NCBI RefSeq assembly: GCF_947492645.1
Contig: NZ_CANLMZ010000003.1
Span: forward strand, 62,001-126,000
Direction: 5' to 3'
Source of the DNA: an uncultured Pontibacter sp.
Lineage (GTDB): Bacteria > Bacteroidota > Bacteroidia > Cytophagales > Hymenobacteraceae
Length of the DNA: 64,000 nucleotides
Of the stretch, positions 56,652-64,000 are shown one piece after another. Numbering within the stretch: the first letter of the stretch is position 1; each line of letters starts with the position of its first letter. A model generated the notes under the pieces. It did not search any database, was not told the DNA's origin, and was given only the letters and a program-made list of their open reading frames with translations. The position numbers and the translations under genes are program-made.

Positions 56652-56729
56652 TACGCCTCCCTTTTTTCAGGCGGCAGTCCAATGCTAACCTCTCTGTCTG
56701 TTGGAACACTTGTACTTAGTGCCCCATCC

Positions 56730-57737
56730 CTAGGAGGTTCTGACGCCGTGGTTAAACGCGCGCGTCCCCTGCTTTTCAGGCATATTCTGTTTTGACGCTG
56801 CCTGTGAGTGTGGTGATTGCTGCGCATGTTGCGCTCTTTTGTTTTCAGGCACTTTCATACCCGCCAGCTGGCAATGGTGGATGAATGTGCCGAAATTGAT
56901 TTTACCGTTGCCATGTTTTAGGCAGTTAGAATATTGACGGTCTGTACGACCTGGATGGTACTCTGGGTGGAACTGACTCACCCGGTGAAAGTATTCTCTC
57001 CCTCCCTCTCCAAAGGTCGCGGCAAGGCTAAATCCTATTGCAAGCCAGTTATGGTAACCGCCTGTGATGTCGATCTTTCTTTCCTCGATCTCCCTAATAT
57101 ATACCTCAGCTGCCGCACGATCCCGGCTGCCCTCAGGTTGAACAAGCTTGAAATTAGGACGCTGCGGCTCATAGTAAACCTCCACCGGTATAGCGCGGTG
57201 GTTAAAGTAGGCATCAGGATCATAGCTGTAACCGCGCAGGCTCGCAACATTAGACGGGGCGGGGTCTACTTTAATATGGTATATCTTGTCGAAAGCCTCT
57301 ATCAAAGCCAGGATATGCTCACGGTGCTTGTCAGGGAAAGCTATCGGTATCAGACACCAGAAACCCGTCCCTGATACAGAGTGCCCACAATAAGCCACGT
57401 TCGGGATTTTACTTATCTCCTCCTTTAACTGATTATAGTTTTCGATATGCCCGTTCTCCTTAAGGTCAATATCTAGCTGCACAAGGCCCGAGTGCCGAAT
57501 GAGGCAGTTTTCATTGCGAAAGGAGAACACACCAGAGGGCGTGATACCTGGCAGCGCTGCTTTCAGCTCAAGACGCTTTTCCTTGCTTTCAAGGTTTCTG
57601 ATTTGCTCGACTCTAGCCGCATGCTGGGCCGATGTCAACCAAGTAAGCATGTTTATATTGACCGGGTTACCAGGCGTTACATAGTTCTTAAAACAAGACA
57701 CCTCTACATTTAGAACACTATCCATGATGTTAAACAA
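56730..57737 (-). CDS. VirE N-terminal/BT4734-like protein (primase-associated)
   Basis: This 335-residue protein has an N-terminal VirE_N/BT4734-like domain: LPGITPSGVFSFRNENCLI, QLDIDLKENGHIENYNQLK, and HSVSGTGFWCLIPIAFPDKH, with conserved aspartates of the primase-polymerase-like fold. A PriCT-like region (YHNWLAIGFSLAATFGEGG) follows, and a disordered Gln-rich tail. In these elements it usually accompanies a RepA-like helicase and may help the excised circle replicate. Met5 is an alternative start. It is 112 bp after the RepA-like gene; a 15-bp inverted repeat lies in that gap. Confidence 0.8.
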   Translation of the reverse strand: MFNIMDSVLNVEVSCFKNYVTPGNPVNINMLTWLTSAQHAARVEQIRNLESKEKRLELKAALPGITPSGVFSFRNENCLIRHSGLVQLDIDLKENGHIENYNQLKEEISKIPNVAYCGHSVSGTGFWCLIPIAFPDKHREHILALIEAFDKIYHIKVDPAPSNVASLRGYSYDPDAYFNHRAIPVEVYYEPQRPNFKLVQPEGSRDRAAAEVYIREIEERKIDITGGYHNWLAIGFSLAATFGEGGREYFHRVSQFHPEYHPGRTDRQYSNCLKHGNGKINFGTFIHHCQLAGMKVPENKRAQHAQQSPHSQAASKQNMPEKQGTRAFNHGVRTS

Positions 57738-57769
57738 AACTCTCTCAAGAATCTTTCTTTGTGGCAGCT

Positions 57770-57809
57770 GTTTCCTGTTTCTTTTCCTTTAGAGAAAGAA
57801 ACAGGAAAC
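57770..57809. repeat. 15-bp inverted repeat between the RepA-like and VirE-like genes
   Basis: GTTTCCTGTTTCTTT (57770-57784) and its exact reverse complement (57795-57809) around a 10-nt loop. No T-run follows on the minus strand, so a terminator is unlikely. It may be a replication or transfer origin, or a leader structure. Confidence 0.8.
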
Positions 57810-57849
57810 GGTATTGCTAGCCATTTCTCCATGTGTATCCCCTCTGAAC

Positions 57850-58875
57850 TCAACTGCGGGCTGACCACCCGAGCTTTGCAGCTTTATCAAAGAGCTTGGA
57901 TACGCTCCCCCTATTGGCATACCCGATTTGTGACGCTATCTCGTCATAAGCTAACCCCTGCTCTTTCAATTGTCTGGCCTGTTCGTACTTTTCACGCGCC
58001 TTATCAGAATCCGGGTGCTTTACCAAAAGCTCGAACGGAGTCCTTTCTCCCGAATTTGAGAATGTAAAGTTCTGTTGATCAAAGTTCAACACAAAGCTCT
58101 CGTTCTTAAAGTTAGACGAAAGGTAATTCCCCTTAACTATGCAGAGATGTCGCCTGTTTGGATCATTTGAGTCTGCCCTGAACTCTATTACCAACCTCAT
58201 TTTCGCCTCAAAGCCCTGCCCGCTCAACAGATTGTTTTTACTGGGTTCATTTTGCTCTGTTCGCTTACTGGTGTGGTGCAGGAACAAAACCAGGCATTTG
58301 TGTTTTTCAGCCAGTTTCTGATAAGGATTCAGAAATGCCCTCATTTTCTGGGTGTCTTTTAGGTCACCGCTATAAACATCAGAAAAGCAGTCAACTACTA
58401 CAAGGTCTGCCGGTCTGTTATCTAAAGCAGCATCAAGCATCGGCAAAAGTTCCTCAAAGTCAAATATAAAACGCAGGTTTCGCAACGCCTCATGATCATA
58501 ACATGAGGCCTGACGTTGCAGCAGAAAAGCAGTAGCCTCTTTCCCATCCTCAGAGGATACATAGACACAGCTCTTGTGGGATGGAGAAAGGGGAAAGTCC
58601 AGAAAGGTATCCTCACCTGCCACTAGCTTGATCGCTAGATCGCGCAGGAACATGCTCTTGCCCGTATCTGAGGCCCCGGCAACCGCAGCAACACCCGTTT
58701 TGGGCAGTAAAGGGTAAACCAAATACTCCATCTCCTGCACATCCTCCAACAGTAGCTGTTCCCCTGTTACCTCAAACTCTCGATACTGCCTTGCTCCAGA
58801 ACTCGTGCTTTGCCCGTTACGCACCAGCTCGTTTAGATCCGTCGATGGAATTTCTACTCTTATCGTGTTATCCAT
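57850..58875 (-). CDS. RepA-like AAA ATPase/helicase
   Basis: This 341-residue P-loop ATPase has a RepA/DnaB-like core: Walker A GASDTGKS (around 71-78), Walker B DLVVVDCFSDVY, and FLHHTSKRTEQN. The C-terminal 60 residues form an HTH-like region (LKEQGLAYDEIASQIGYANR) that could read DNA. It is the likely replicative helicase or initiator of the excised element. Its start overlaps the HTH gene stop by 8 bp. Confidence 0.85.
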   Translation of the reverse strand: MDNTIRVEIPSTDLNELVRNGQSTSSGARQYREFEVTGEQLLLEDVQEMEYLVYPLLPKTGVAAVAGASDTGKSMFLRDLAIKLVAGEDTFLDFPLSPSHKSCVYVSSEDGKEATAFLLQRQASCYDHEALRNLRFIFDFEELLPMLDAALDNRPADLVVVDCFSDVYSGDLKDTQKMRAFLNPYQKLAEKHKCLVLFLHHTSKRTEQNEPSKNNLLSGQGFEAKMRLVIEFRADSNDPNRRHLCIVKGNYLSSNFKNESFVLNFDQQNFTFSNSGERTPFELLVKHPDSDKAREKYEQARQLKEQGLAYDEIASQIGYANRGSVSKLFDKAAKLGWSARS

Positions 58876-59230
58876 TGTTGCGCCCTCCTTTCTTTCTAGC
58901 TGACGCAGCCAACTTTAGACAAACATCCTGCCGGGCAGCACCTCTACCCCTGTCCGTTGTCTGGGACTCAACCCACTCCAGCAGCGCTTTCCGTGAAAAA
59001 ACCAACCTGTTACCAAAGCGCTTGTGGGGCACCTCATCGGCGGCGGTCATCTTGTAGAGCTTGGACTTGCTGATAGGATACCCTTGTCCGTTCAGGAATA
59101 CAAGAGCATGAGGCAAGCTGCATCTGTCCGCCTCCTCTGCAGGTTTTGAAAATGTTTTGTCTTTAAGGTACAGCAGCAATGACTCAATGCTGCTCAACCT
59201 GTTTTCAATGTATTCAAATGGGTTTTCCAT
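58868..59230 (-). CDS. HTH protein, excisionase-like
   Basis: This 120-residue protein has an N-terminal helix (IENRLSSIESLLLYLKD) and a MerR/excisionase-type HTH (YPISKSKLYKMTAADEVPHK, then FGNRLVFSRKALLEWVESQ). Such proteins act as recombination directionality factors or regulators in Bacteroidota elements. It has three phased GTAAGGGG repeats directly upstream of its start, likely its own binding sites. The tail is basic (ARKKGGRNNG). Confidence 0.8.
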   Translation of the reverse strand: MENPFEYIENRLSSIESLLLYLKDKTFSKPAEEADRCSLPHALVFLNGQGYPISKSKLYKMTAADEVPHKRFGNRLVFSRKALLEWVESQTTDRGRGAARQDVCLKLAASARKKGGRNNG

Positions 59231-59279
59231 TTCTCGTAATAAAATTAGTACGAGCGCAAAATCACCAAATGAAAAGGGG

Positions 59280-59309
59280 GTAAGGGGTGGTAAGGGGTTA
59301 CGTAAGGGG
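59280..59309. repeat. Three phased direct repeats GTAAGGGG
   Basis: Copies at 59280-59287, 59290-59297 and 59302-59309, with repeat steps of 10 and 12 bp, so on nearly the same face of the helix. They sit between the HTH gene start and the stop of the next gene. They are probably iterons or an operator for the HTH protein. Confidence 0.7.
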
Positions 59310-59310
59310 G

Positions 59311-60339
59311 TTATCTTTTCATTTCGGCCTGTTTTAATTCATTTTGTACCAGTTCTAGTGCTTTTGGATAGCTTACAAGCAACTTTGTAACGGCCTGCAA
59401 ATTTTTAACTTGACTACCTGCAACTCTAGTAGAACGTGAGTTTTGAATCTTATTATAAGCAGCCTGGAACGCTTTCGGGCTAAAGCCACTTTCCAACGCT
59501 ATCTCCTCTATAGCCGCAAGCTTACCTCGCTCATGGCACTCAAAAGGCTTTTCATAACCTGCCTCCTGTAAATAATAATAGTACAAGGCACGGACAGCCT
59601 GTGTTAGGCCCAAACTTTTATGCTGTGCAACCGTGTTTGATTCCTTTCCTTTATTGGCCACAGTTCTAGCATCAATTTGCGGATTCCCTTGTTCTTGAAC
59701 CATGTAATGGCTTAGTAGCCCCTGCAGATATGGTAAGAACAACCAACACAAAGCGTACACCATGGATGGCCGATCAAACGGGCTCCCCTCGTAAAAGTGG
59801 GTTTCGTAAAAGTCATTTTTGAGCCGCAAGTACTCAGCGGCATAGGACGTGTCTGCGATTCTGTAATCTACGTTACTGTCTACATTTGCCACTCCCTTGC
59901 TGGGGGGCGCATCCATAGCGTCATGCGTGTCCTGCTCCTCTGAATAGGCAATAAAACCCTGAATTCGTTCAACCTCATTTTTAAGCAGCAGCTCATTGAC
60001 TCCGCCTGCATACATGCCATGGAAAGCAAGCTTGAGTGCCTCAAACGCCACCTGTGCATGAACCGCTTGCAGATATCTGTGCGCCACCCCAGGCGTTGTG
60101 ATAACCAAAGAGGTAGCACCGGGCCCGGTATAGGCAATCCCTAGGTCAGCAGCCAAAGATTCGTCCACCTCTTTCCGAAAAGGGGCCTCTAGCTCCCGCT
60201 GTTTGGCAGCTAAGCGTCTGGCGTGTCCCTTGCCGTAGTCATTAATAAAGCTACCATCCAGATAGGACATTATCTTTTCCACCGCATCTGCGTTCGCAGC
60301 GTCGGCCTTTTTCTTATTATTGTTGTTCGCTTTGCTCAT
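59311..60339 (-). CDS. Hypothetical protein linked to the integrase
   Basis: This 342-residue soluble, mostly helical protein has no signal or catalytic motif that I recognise. The N-terminus is Asn/Lys-rich (SKANNNNKKKADAANAD). The C-terminal part contains LGLTQAVRALYYYYLQEAGY and IALESGFSPKAFQAAYNKI, an HTH-like helical segment. It overlaps the integrase gene end by 23 bp, so it is translated from the same mRNA. Proteins of this kind accompany tyrosine integrases in Bacteroidota islands; role unknown. Confidence 0.75.
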   Translation of the reverse strand: MSKANNNNKKKADAANADAVEKIMSYLDGSFINDYGKGHARRLAAKQRELEAPFRKEVDESLAADLGIAYTGPGATSLVITTPGVAHRYLQAVHAQVAFEALKLAFHGMYAGGVNELLLKNEVERIQGFIAYSEEQDTHDAMDAPPSKGVANVDSNVDYRIADTSYAAEYLRLKNDFYETHFYEGSPFDRPSMVYALCWLFLPYLQGLLSHYMVQEQGNPQIDARTVANKGKESNTVAQHKSLGLTQAVRALYYYYLQEAGYEKPFECHERGKLAAIEEIALESGFSPKAFQAAYNKIQNSRSTRVAGSQVKNLQAVTKLLVSYPKALELVQNELKQAEMKR

Positions 60340-61591
60340 CTGCTACCTCTCCTTGTTCCACATTCTTAAAGCTAGTCAGTAAGGCAGCATTTTTGACCCG
60401 CTCCTCTTTTTCAAATGAGGCCAAGTAATTCTCCGTTGTCTTTACGTCGTTGTGTCCTAAGCTCTCCGCTATAAAGGCGATGTTTGCCCCTGACCGCTTT
60501 AGTACGGTGGCAAAGCTGTGCCGTGCGGTATAGGTGCTAATGTTGCCGAGTCCGAGGCTCCCACCGATGTCTTTCATTTTGTCGTTTATCAGGTGGGTGA
60601 TGTTTTTAATAACGCGCCTTTCATCAACCGGGGATTCAGTCCCTTTCAGGATCGGGAAAATAAAATCATTCGGTTCACCACTTTTGTTTCCCCACCTGTC
60701 CATGATAGCCTGCATTTCAGGGGTGATTGTGGCATAAATCAGCTTTTTCTTTTTCGCCTTTGCGATGGTCTTTTGCCTGTAGAAGCAGATTTCCCCGTTG
60801 CGGCTATTAGAGTACTTTAACTTACATACATCTGTGATGTTGGCTCCGTTGCACAGGTACAGAAAGATCCACAGGTCCCGACACCTCTCAATAGTCTCTG
60901 TTTCACATTCGTAATTGTAGATCTTGCCTACATCCTGAACTGACAGGGCGATATTGCGGCCCTCGTGCTGAGGAATCTCATACTTGCCTTTCCCGAATGG
61001 ATGCTGTGCGGCTTTCACGATACCGGCATCTTTCGCCTCGTTCATGATCACCTGTAAAGCGCGCATGTACATGGAGATGGTAGTATAACTTTTGTTTTCC
61101 GCCAACAGATGCTGTTGGTAGCGGTGGAGCCATTCAACTGTCACCTGCGAGAATTTTATTCTTTCACCGGCAAACAGTTTAATGCTGCGTAGCGTGTACT
61201 TATACCAATCTGCGGTACTAACTTTGCCTTTCGCAGTTAACTCGTCAATACGCGCCTGAAATGCTGTATTAAGCGTATCTCCTGTAGCACTACCCAAGCG
61301 CTTATTTAATGCCTCTAGTGAGAACTGATCTTGCTTGACAAGCTCTTTGACCGACTCCTTAACCTTGTCAGCCGCTACCTGTACGCTTTCTCGTATTTCT
61401 GACAAGGCCTTAGTTTTTGAGGACGGGAGCCTTTCCCACTCCACTAGCGAAATTGATTTACCCGTAGAGTAATATTGCCTGCTCCGTGCATAAGCAACCC
61501 TTATTTTAATCGGAAACTGACCTGACTTTTTAGCTCTCCTGTTATCCAGGATGGCTGCCAATGTGACGCCGTTATCTGAGTAGTGGTACAT
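60317..61591 (-). CDS. Tyrosine recombinase (integrase) of the element
   Basis: This 424-residue protein has a SAM-like core-binding domain (about 105-190) and a catalytic domain. Visible residues are R357-H358 in TARHSFAT, H380 in SLGHND and nucleophile Y389 in TENYL. The first catalytic arginine position holds Asn251 in LCNGANITDV. In IntDOT of CTnDOT the same Arg is also absent (Ser), so this can be tolerated. The start lies 172 bp from the right repeat, with candidate arm sites just upstream of the gene. It should integrate the island at tRNA-Ala. Confidence 0.93.
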   Translation of the reverse strand: MYHYSDNGVTLAAILDNRRAKKSGQFPIKIRVAYARSRQYYSTGKSISLVEWERLPSSKTKALSEIRESVQVAADKVKESVKELVKQDQFSLEALNKRLGSATGDTLNTAFQARIDELTAKGKVSTADWYKYTLRSIKLFAGERIKFSQVTVEWLHRYQQHLLAENKSYTTISMYMRALQVIMNEAKDAGIVKAAQHPFGKGKYEIPQHEGRNIALSVQDVGKIYNYECETETIERCRDLWIFLYLCNGANITDVCKLKYSNSRNGEICFYRQKTIAKAKKKKLIYATITPEMQAIMDRWGNKSGEPNDFIFPILKGTESPVDERRVIKNITHLINDKMKDIGGSLGLGNISTYTARHSFATVLKRSGANIAFIAESLGHNDVKTTENYLASFEKEERVKNAALLTSFKNVEQGEVADEQSEQQ

Positions 61592-61615
61592 GCTGTCTCT
61601 GTTTCAAGGTTTGAA

Positions 61616-61640
61616 AATTTGCACACACAATTTGCACACA
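61616..61640. repeat. Candidate integrase arm-type sites, right end
   Basis: Two TTTGCACACA units in tandem, ending in the same 17 bases as the left end (61624-61640). Located 25-49 bp before the integrase ATG, so binding here could also control integrase expression. Confidence 0.6.
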
Positions 61641-61763
61641 GACTCAGCGAATGCATGCTAAAAGGTGTTACATAATGAAACAGGCTCTCAACATAAACAA
61701 TTCATTATAAGATACTTATAATAACTTTGAAAACATATGAAACTGCAGGAAAGACAGACTTTT

Positions 61764-61856
61764 TTGCATGGCATGCAAGAGGTCATCGGTTCGACTCCGA
61801 TATTCTCCACTTGATAATCAAGCACTTACAAGGTAAAACTGGTAAGTGCTTTTTTT
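61764..61856 (+). repeat. Right attachment repeat
   Basis: A partial tRNA-Ala (anticodon stem to 3' end) plus terminator, equal to 47152-47244 but for one base. This copy is presumably the original 3' end of the chromosomal tRNA gene displaced by the element. It has no 5' half and is not a functional tRNA. Confidence 0.93.
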
Positions 61857-62051
61857 TGTGCATTCCTCATTCACTCAACTCGATTCTAAGTATACTATAA
61901 ACTTAAAGTAAGCAGGTCAGAACTATCAGTTTTCTTTACTAATAACTGCACAGTTAGCAGCATTCTATACTCACCTAGCTAATGTGAACGCCCAATTCTA
62001 ATGAGTTTAGAAAGAGCCTAAGTCACAAGACAACCAGAAGTAATTTCTAGC

Positions 62052-62786
62052 TTACTTTATACTATACCTCGCAATAAAGGACGAAACTGTTATCCCGATC
62101 AAGATAGCTGATATGGAAGTGATGATGAAGTTCCAGTATGCTTCGCTGTTTAGGGTTATTAGCGCCCTCAAAACCACAACCCCTATGGCTGTAAGCCCTG
62201 CAACGGGCCAATACATGCTCCATTTCCTGCCACTAAGTAGCTTGCGCTGGCCTGTGGGCAAACACATAACTATACCTACTATAAATAAGCCACCCACCAT
62301 GGACCCAACCAGATCCAGGAAATGGTACAGAGGCATTTTCTCGCCAGCAACAGTTACAACCTGAGACAAGAAAGGAAATAACTTTACTCCCAAACCCTTC
62401 CGATGCGTAATGCTATCCCAGCAAATATGAGAAGTAGCACCAATCAGAATGGATGTGACCACAACGCCAAAGCGACTTTTGAAATGGAAATTCCAATCGA
62501 AGGCCATAAAACTTGTAAGGCGCTGTTTTAGAAAAGCAGGCAGATTGTTGATAAGAGGATTGCGAATGACATTATGAAACAAAAAGCAAAGCAGAATGCC
62601 CAAGGGCAAGTTAAACCAGAATATACCTTCCCAGGCATGGCTAATGGTGTTACCCGGCACCATTTTTAAAAACTTCTCAAAATCCGGTGCCAGGCTACCA
62701 ATAACCAAGCCTGTAACAGATACCCACTTTCTGGGGAGAAGGCTTAGTGGCAGAACAATGGCCGGATGTGAAAAAGTAAATGGCAT
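62052..62786 (-). CDS. DUF4184 family membrane protein
   Basis: The preferred start is the ATG at 62784-62786 because MPFTFSHPAIVLPL is the family's usual opening; the longer frame adds 27 residues unlike it. The 244-residue product has about six hydrophobic segments. Conserved features include GLVIGSLAPDFEKFL and HICWDSITHRKGLG, histidine- and aspartate-rich motifs as in metal-dependent membrane hydrolases, but no function is established. Located just outside the element, with host-like composition. Confidence 0.85.
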   Translation of the reverse strand: MPFTFSHPAIVLPLSLLPRKWVSVTGLVIGSLAPDFEKFLKMVPGNTISHAWEGIFWFNLPLGILLCFLFHNVIRNPLINNLPAFLKQRLTSFMAFDWNFHFKSRFGVVVTSILIGATSHICWDSITHRKGLGVKLFPFLSQVVTVAGEKMPLYHFLDLVGSMVGGLFIVGIVMCLPTGQRKLLSGRKWSMYWPVAGLTAIGVVVLRALITLNSEAYWNFIITSISAILIGITVSSFIARYSIK

Positions 62787-62893
62787 ATTAAGTACGTTTA
62801 ACTTAAGGTAAGAATTTAGTTGCACGCTTAGCCAAGCCTGCTGTTTACAGTAACAGGGCATAAACATGATCCACTTTGCTAGCCAGTTTGAAT

Positions 62894-62935
62894 AATAAAA
62901 ACCAGGGCAACCGGATAGCTGCCCTGGTTTTTATT
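62894..62935 (-). terminator. Terminator of the cysteine operon
   Basis: A 16-bp perfect stem (62894-62909 with 62920-62935), AACCAGGGC/GCCCTGGTT with A/T runs, 15 bp past the cysK stop. Confidence 0.88.
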
Positions 62936-62949
62936 GACAATAATCTTCG

Positions 62950-63867
62950 TTAAACAAATAAGTCTTCCACAGACAGGTAACGCTCTCCGGTATCGTAGCA
63001 GAATGTAAGGATTCTGGAACCATCCGGTATCCCCTCTTCGATTTTCTTATTTACAGCGGCAAGTGAGGCACCGGAAGATACACCAACAAAAATACCCTCT
63101 TCGCGTGCAGAACGGCGGGCAAAATCAAACGCTTCATCTTTGTCTACTTGGATAACTCCATCAAGCAAACTAGTATCCATGATTTTTGGAATAAAGCCGG
63201 CACCAATACCCTGTAAGGGATGCGGGCCAGGCTGCCCGCCACTAAGCACCGGCGATGCTGTAGGCTCCACGGCAAACACTTTTAAATCAGGGAAGCGCCC
63301 CTTAAGCACCTTTGCTACACCTGTAATGTGCCCACCTGTACCAACGCCCGTTATCACATAATCTAATCCTTCCGGAAAATCATCGATAATCTCTTGCGCG
63401 GTTGTGCTGATGTGTACCTGAACATTTGATTCGTTGTCGAATTGCATGGGCATCCAGGCGTTTCCGTTTTCCTGCACCAGTTCCTGCGCTTTCTCAATGG
63501 CACCTTTCATACCTTTCTCGCGCGGCGTCAGTTCCAGCCTGGCACCATAGGCCGTCATCAGCCGTCGCCGCTCAATAGACATCGACTCCGGCATTACAAG
63601 TATAAGCTTATACCCCTTAACGGCCGCCACCATAGCCAACCCTACTCCCGTGTTACCAGATGTTGGCTCTATAAGAATACTGTCCTTATTTAGAATTCCC
63701 TTCTTTTCCGCATCTTCGATCATGGCCAACGCAATACGATCTTTTATACTTCCACCAGGGTTATTACGCTCCTGCTTCATCCATACTTCTGCCTTATCTC
63801 CAAACAGATTGTTAATGCGCACGTGCGGCGTGTTGCCAATAGTGCCAAGTATAGTTTTCGCTTTCAT
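62950..63867 (-). CDS. cysK: Cysteine synthase A (O-acetylserine sulfhydrylase)
   Basis: This 305-residue PLP enzyme has K42 in NPGGSIKDR as the Schiff-base lysine, TSGNTG (69-74) for the substrate carboxylate loop, and GTGGHITG for phosphate binding. It makes cysteine from O-acetylserine and sulfide. It begins 12 bp after the serine acetyltransferase gene, so the two consecutive enzymes form an operon. The length matches CysK. Confidence 0.97.
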   Translation of the reverse strand: MKAKTILGTIGNTPHVRINNLFGDKAEVWMKQERNNPGGSIKDRIALAMIEDAEKKGILNKDSILIEPTSGNTGVGLAMVAAVKGYKLILVMPESMSIERRRLMTAYGARLELTPREKGMKGAIEKAQELVQENGNAWMPMQFDNESNVQVHISTTAQEIIDDFPEGLDYVITGVGTGGHITGVAKVLKGRFPDLKVFAVEPTASPVLSGGQPGPHPLQGIGAGFIPKIMDTSLLDGVIQVDKDEAFDFARRSAREEGIFVGVSSGASLAAVNKKIEEGIPDGSRILTFCYDTGERYLSVEDLFV

Positions 63868-63879
63868 ATAGTATGTTTT

Positions 63880-64000
63880 TTAAATTGAGAAATTGATAAG
63901 GTATGACGGGTCCGGCTTTTGGCTTACTTTGATCTGAGACCTGTGATAAACCCTGGAGAAGGCCGGAACACTTTCTGTAAGCCATACATTGCCTCCTATT
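63880..64000 (-). CDS. Serine O-acetyltransferase, C-terminal end (cut by window end)
   Basis: The last 39 codons of a minus-strand gene are visible: IGGNVWLTESVPAFSRVYHR, then SQIKVSQKP and a TAA at 63880-63882. IGGNVWL with PxxS-V-Y is the left-handed beta-helix end of CysE/EpsC enzymes, which acetylate serine with acetyl-CoA. Its stop is 12 bp before cysK, supporting the assignment. The catalytic part lies outside the window. Confidence 0.88.
   Translation of the reverse strand, partial: IGGNVWLTESVPAFSRVYHRSQIKVSQKPDPSYLINFSI

Noticed and set aside
61764..61837. Second tRNA-Ala gene at the right end of the element
   Set aside because: Only the part from the anticodon stem to the 3' end is present; the acceptor 5' strand and D arm are missing, so it is an attachment repeat.

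Overview
The window looks like chromosome from a Bacteroidota of the Hymenobacteraceae (Pontibacter or a near relative). Support: carboxypeptidase-like plug TonB receptors and Oar-like receptors, BshA, TTG-N19-TAnnTTTG promoters of the Bacteroidota type, lipoproteins, and mostly weak Shine-Dalgarno signals. The genus is inferred; no 16S gene is present. A heptamer, TATACTT/AAGTATA, is scattered through coding and intergenic DNA far more often than expected and acts as a visible host signature.

Layout. 1-20.7 kb is housekeeping: mutL (cut by the window start), a GH3/serine-hydrolase fusion, bshA, a phosphoserine phosphatase-like/phosphoglycerate dehydrogenase fusion, an A-type Fe-S carrier, a ChaN-like protein, an ABC exporter pair, grpE-dnaJ, obg, adk, hpt, a membrane pyrophosphatase, a small lipoprotein and an M42-type peptidase. 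20.7-32.1 kb is a TPR protein followed by a surface polysaccharide locus: three GT4-like glycosyltransferases, a polysialyltransferase-like protein, a methyltransferase, the C-terminal scrap of a lost gene, a GC-rich UDP-glucose dehydrogenase/UDP-xylose synthase pair and an asparagine synthase. 32.2-47.0 kb holds an alpha/beta hydrolase, a GlcD-like oxidase, an NlpC/P60 lipoprotein and two Oar-like receptors flanking a divergent TonB receptor/lipoprotein pair.

47.15-61.86 kb is a 14.6-kb integrative element in a tRNA-Ala(GGC) gene, bounded by 93-bp direct repeats that copy the 3' part of the tRNA and its terminator. It carries a tyrosine integrase, a conserved unknown, an HTH protein, a RepA-like ATPase, a VirE/BT4734-like primase-type protein and a small DUF6965-like protein (maintenance), then a type I restriction-modification operon (half-size S, M, S, R and a YgjP-like metallopeptidase). 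On the opposite strand, next to the tRNA, is a two-gene STAS/GHKL-ATPase plus DUF4325-like module with its own promoter. That module is the best candidate for an undescribed system. Beyond the element lie a DUF4184 membrane protein and the cysteine operon (serine acetyltransferase, cut by the window end, then cysK).
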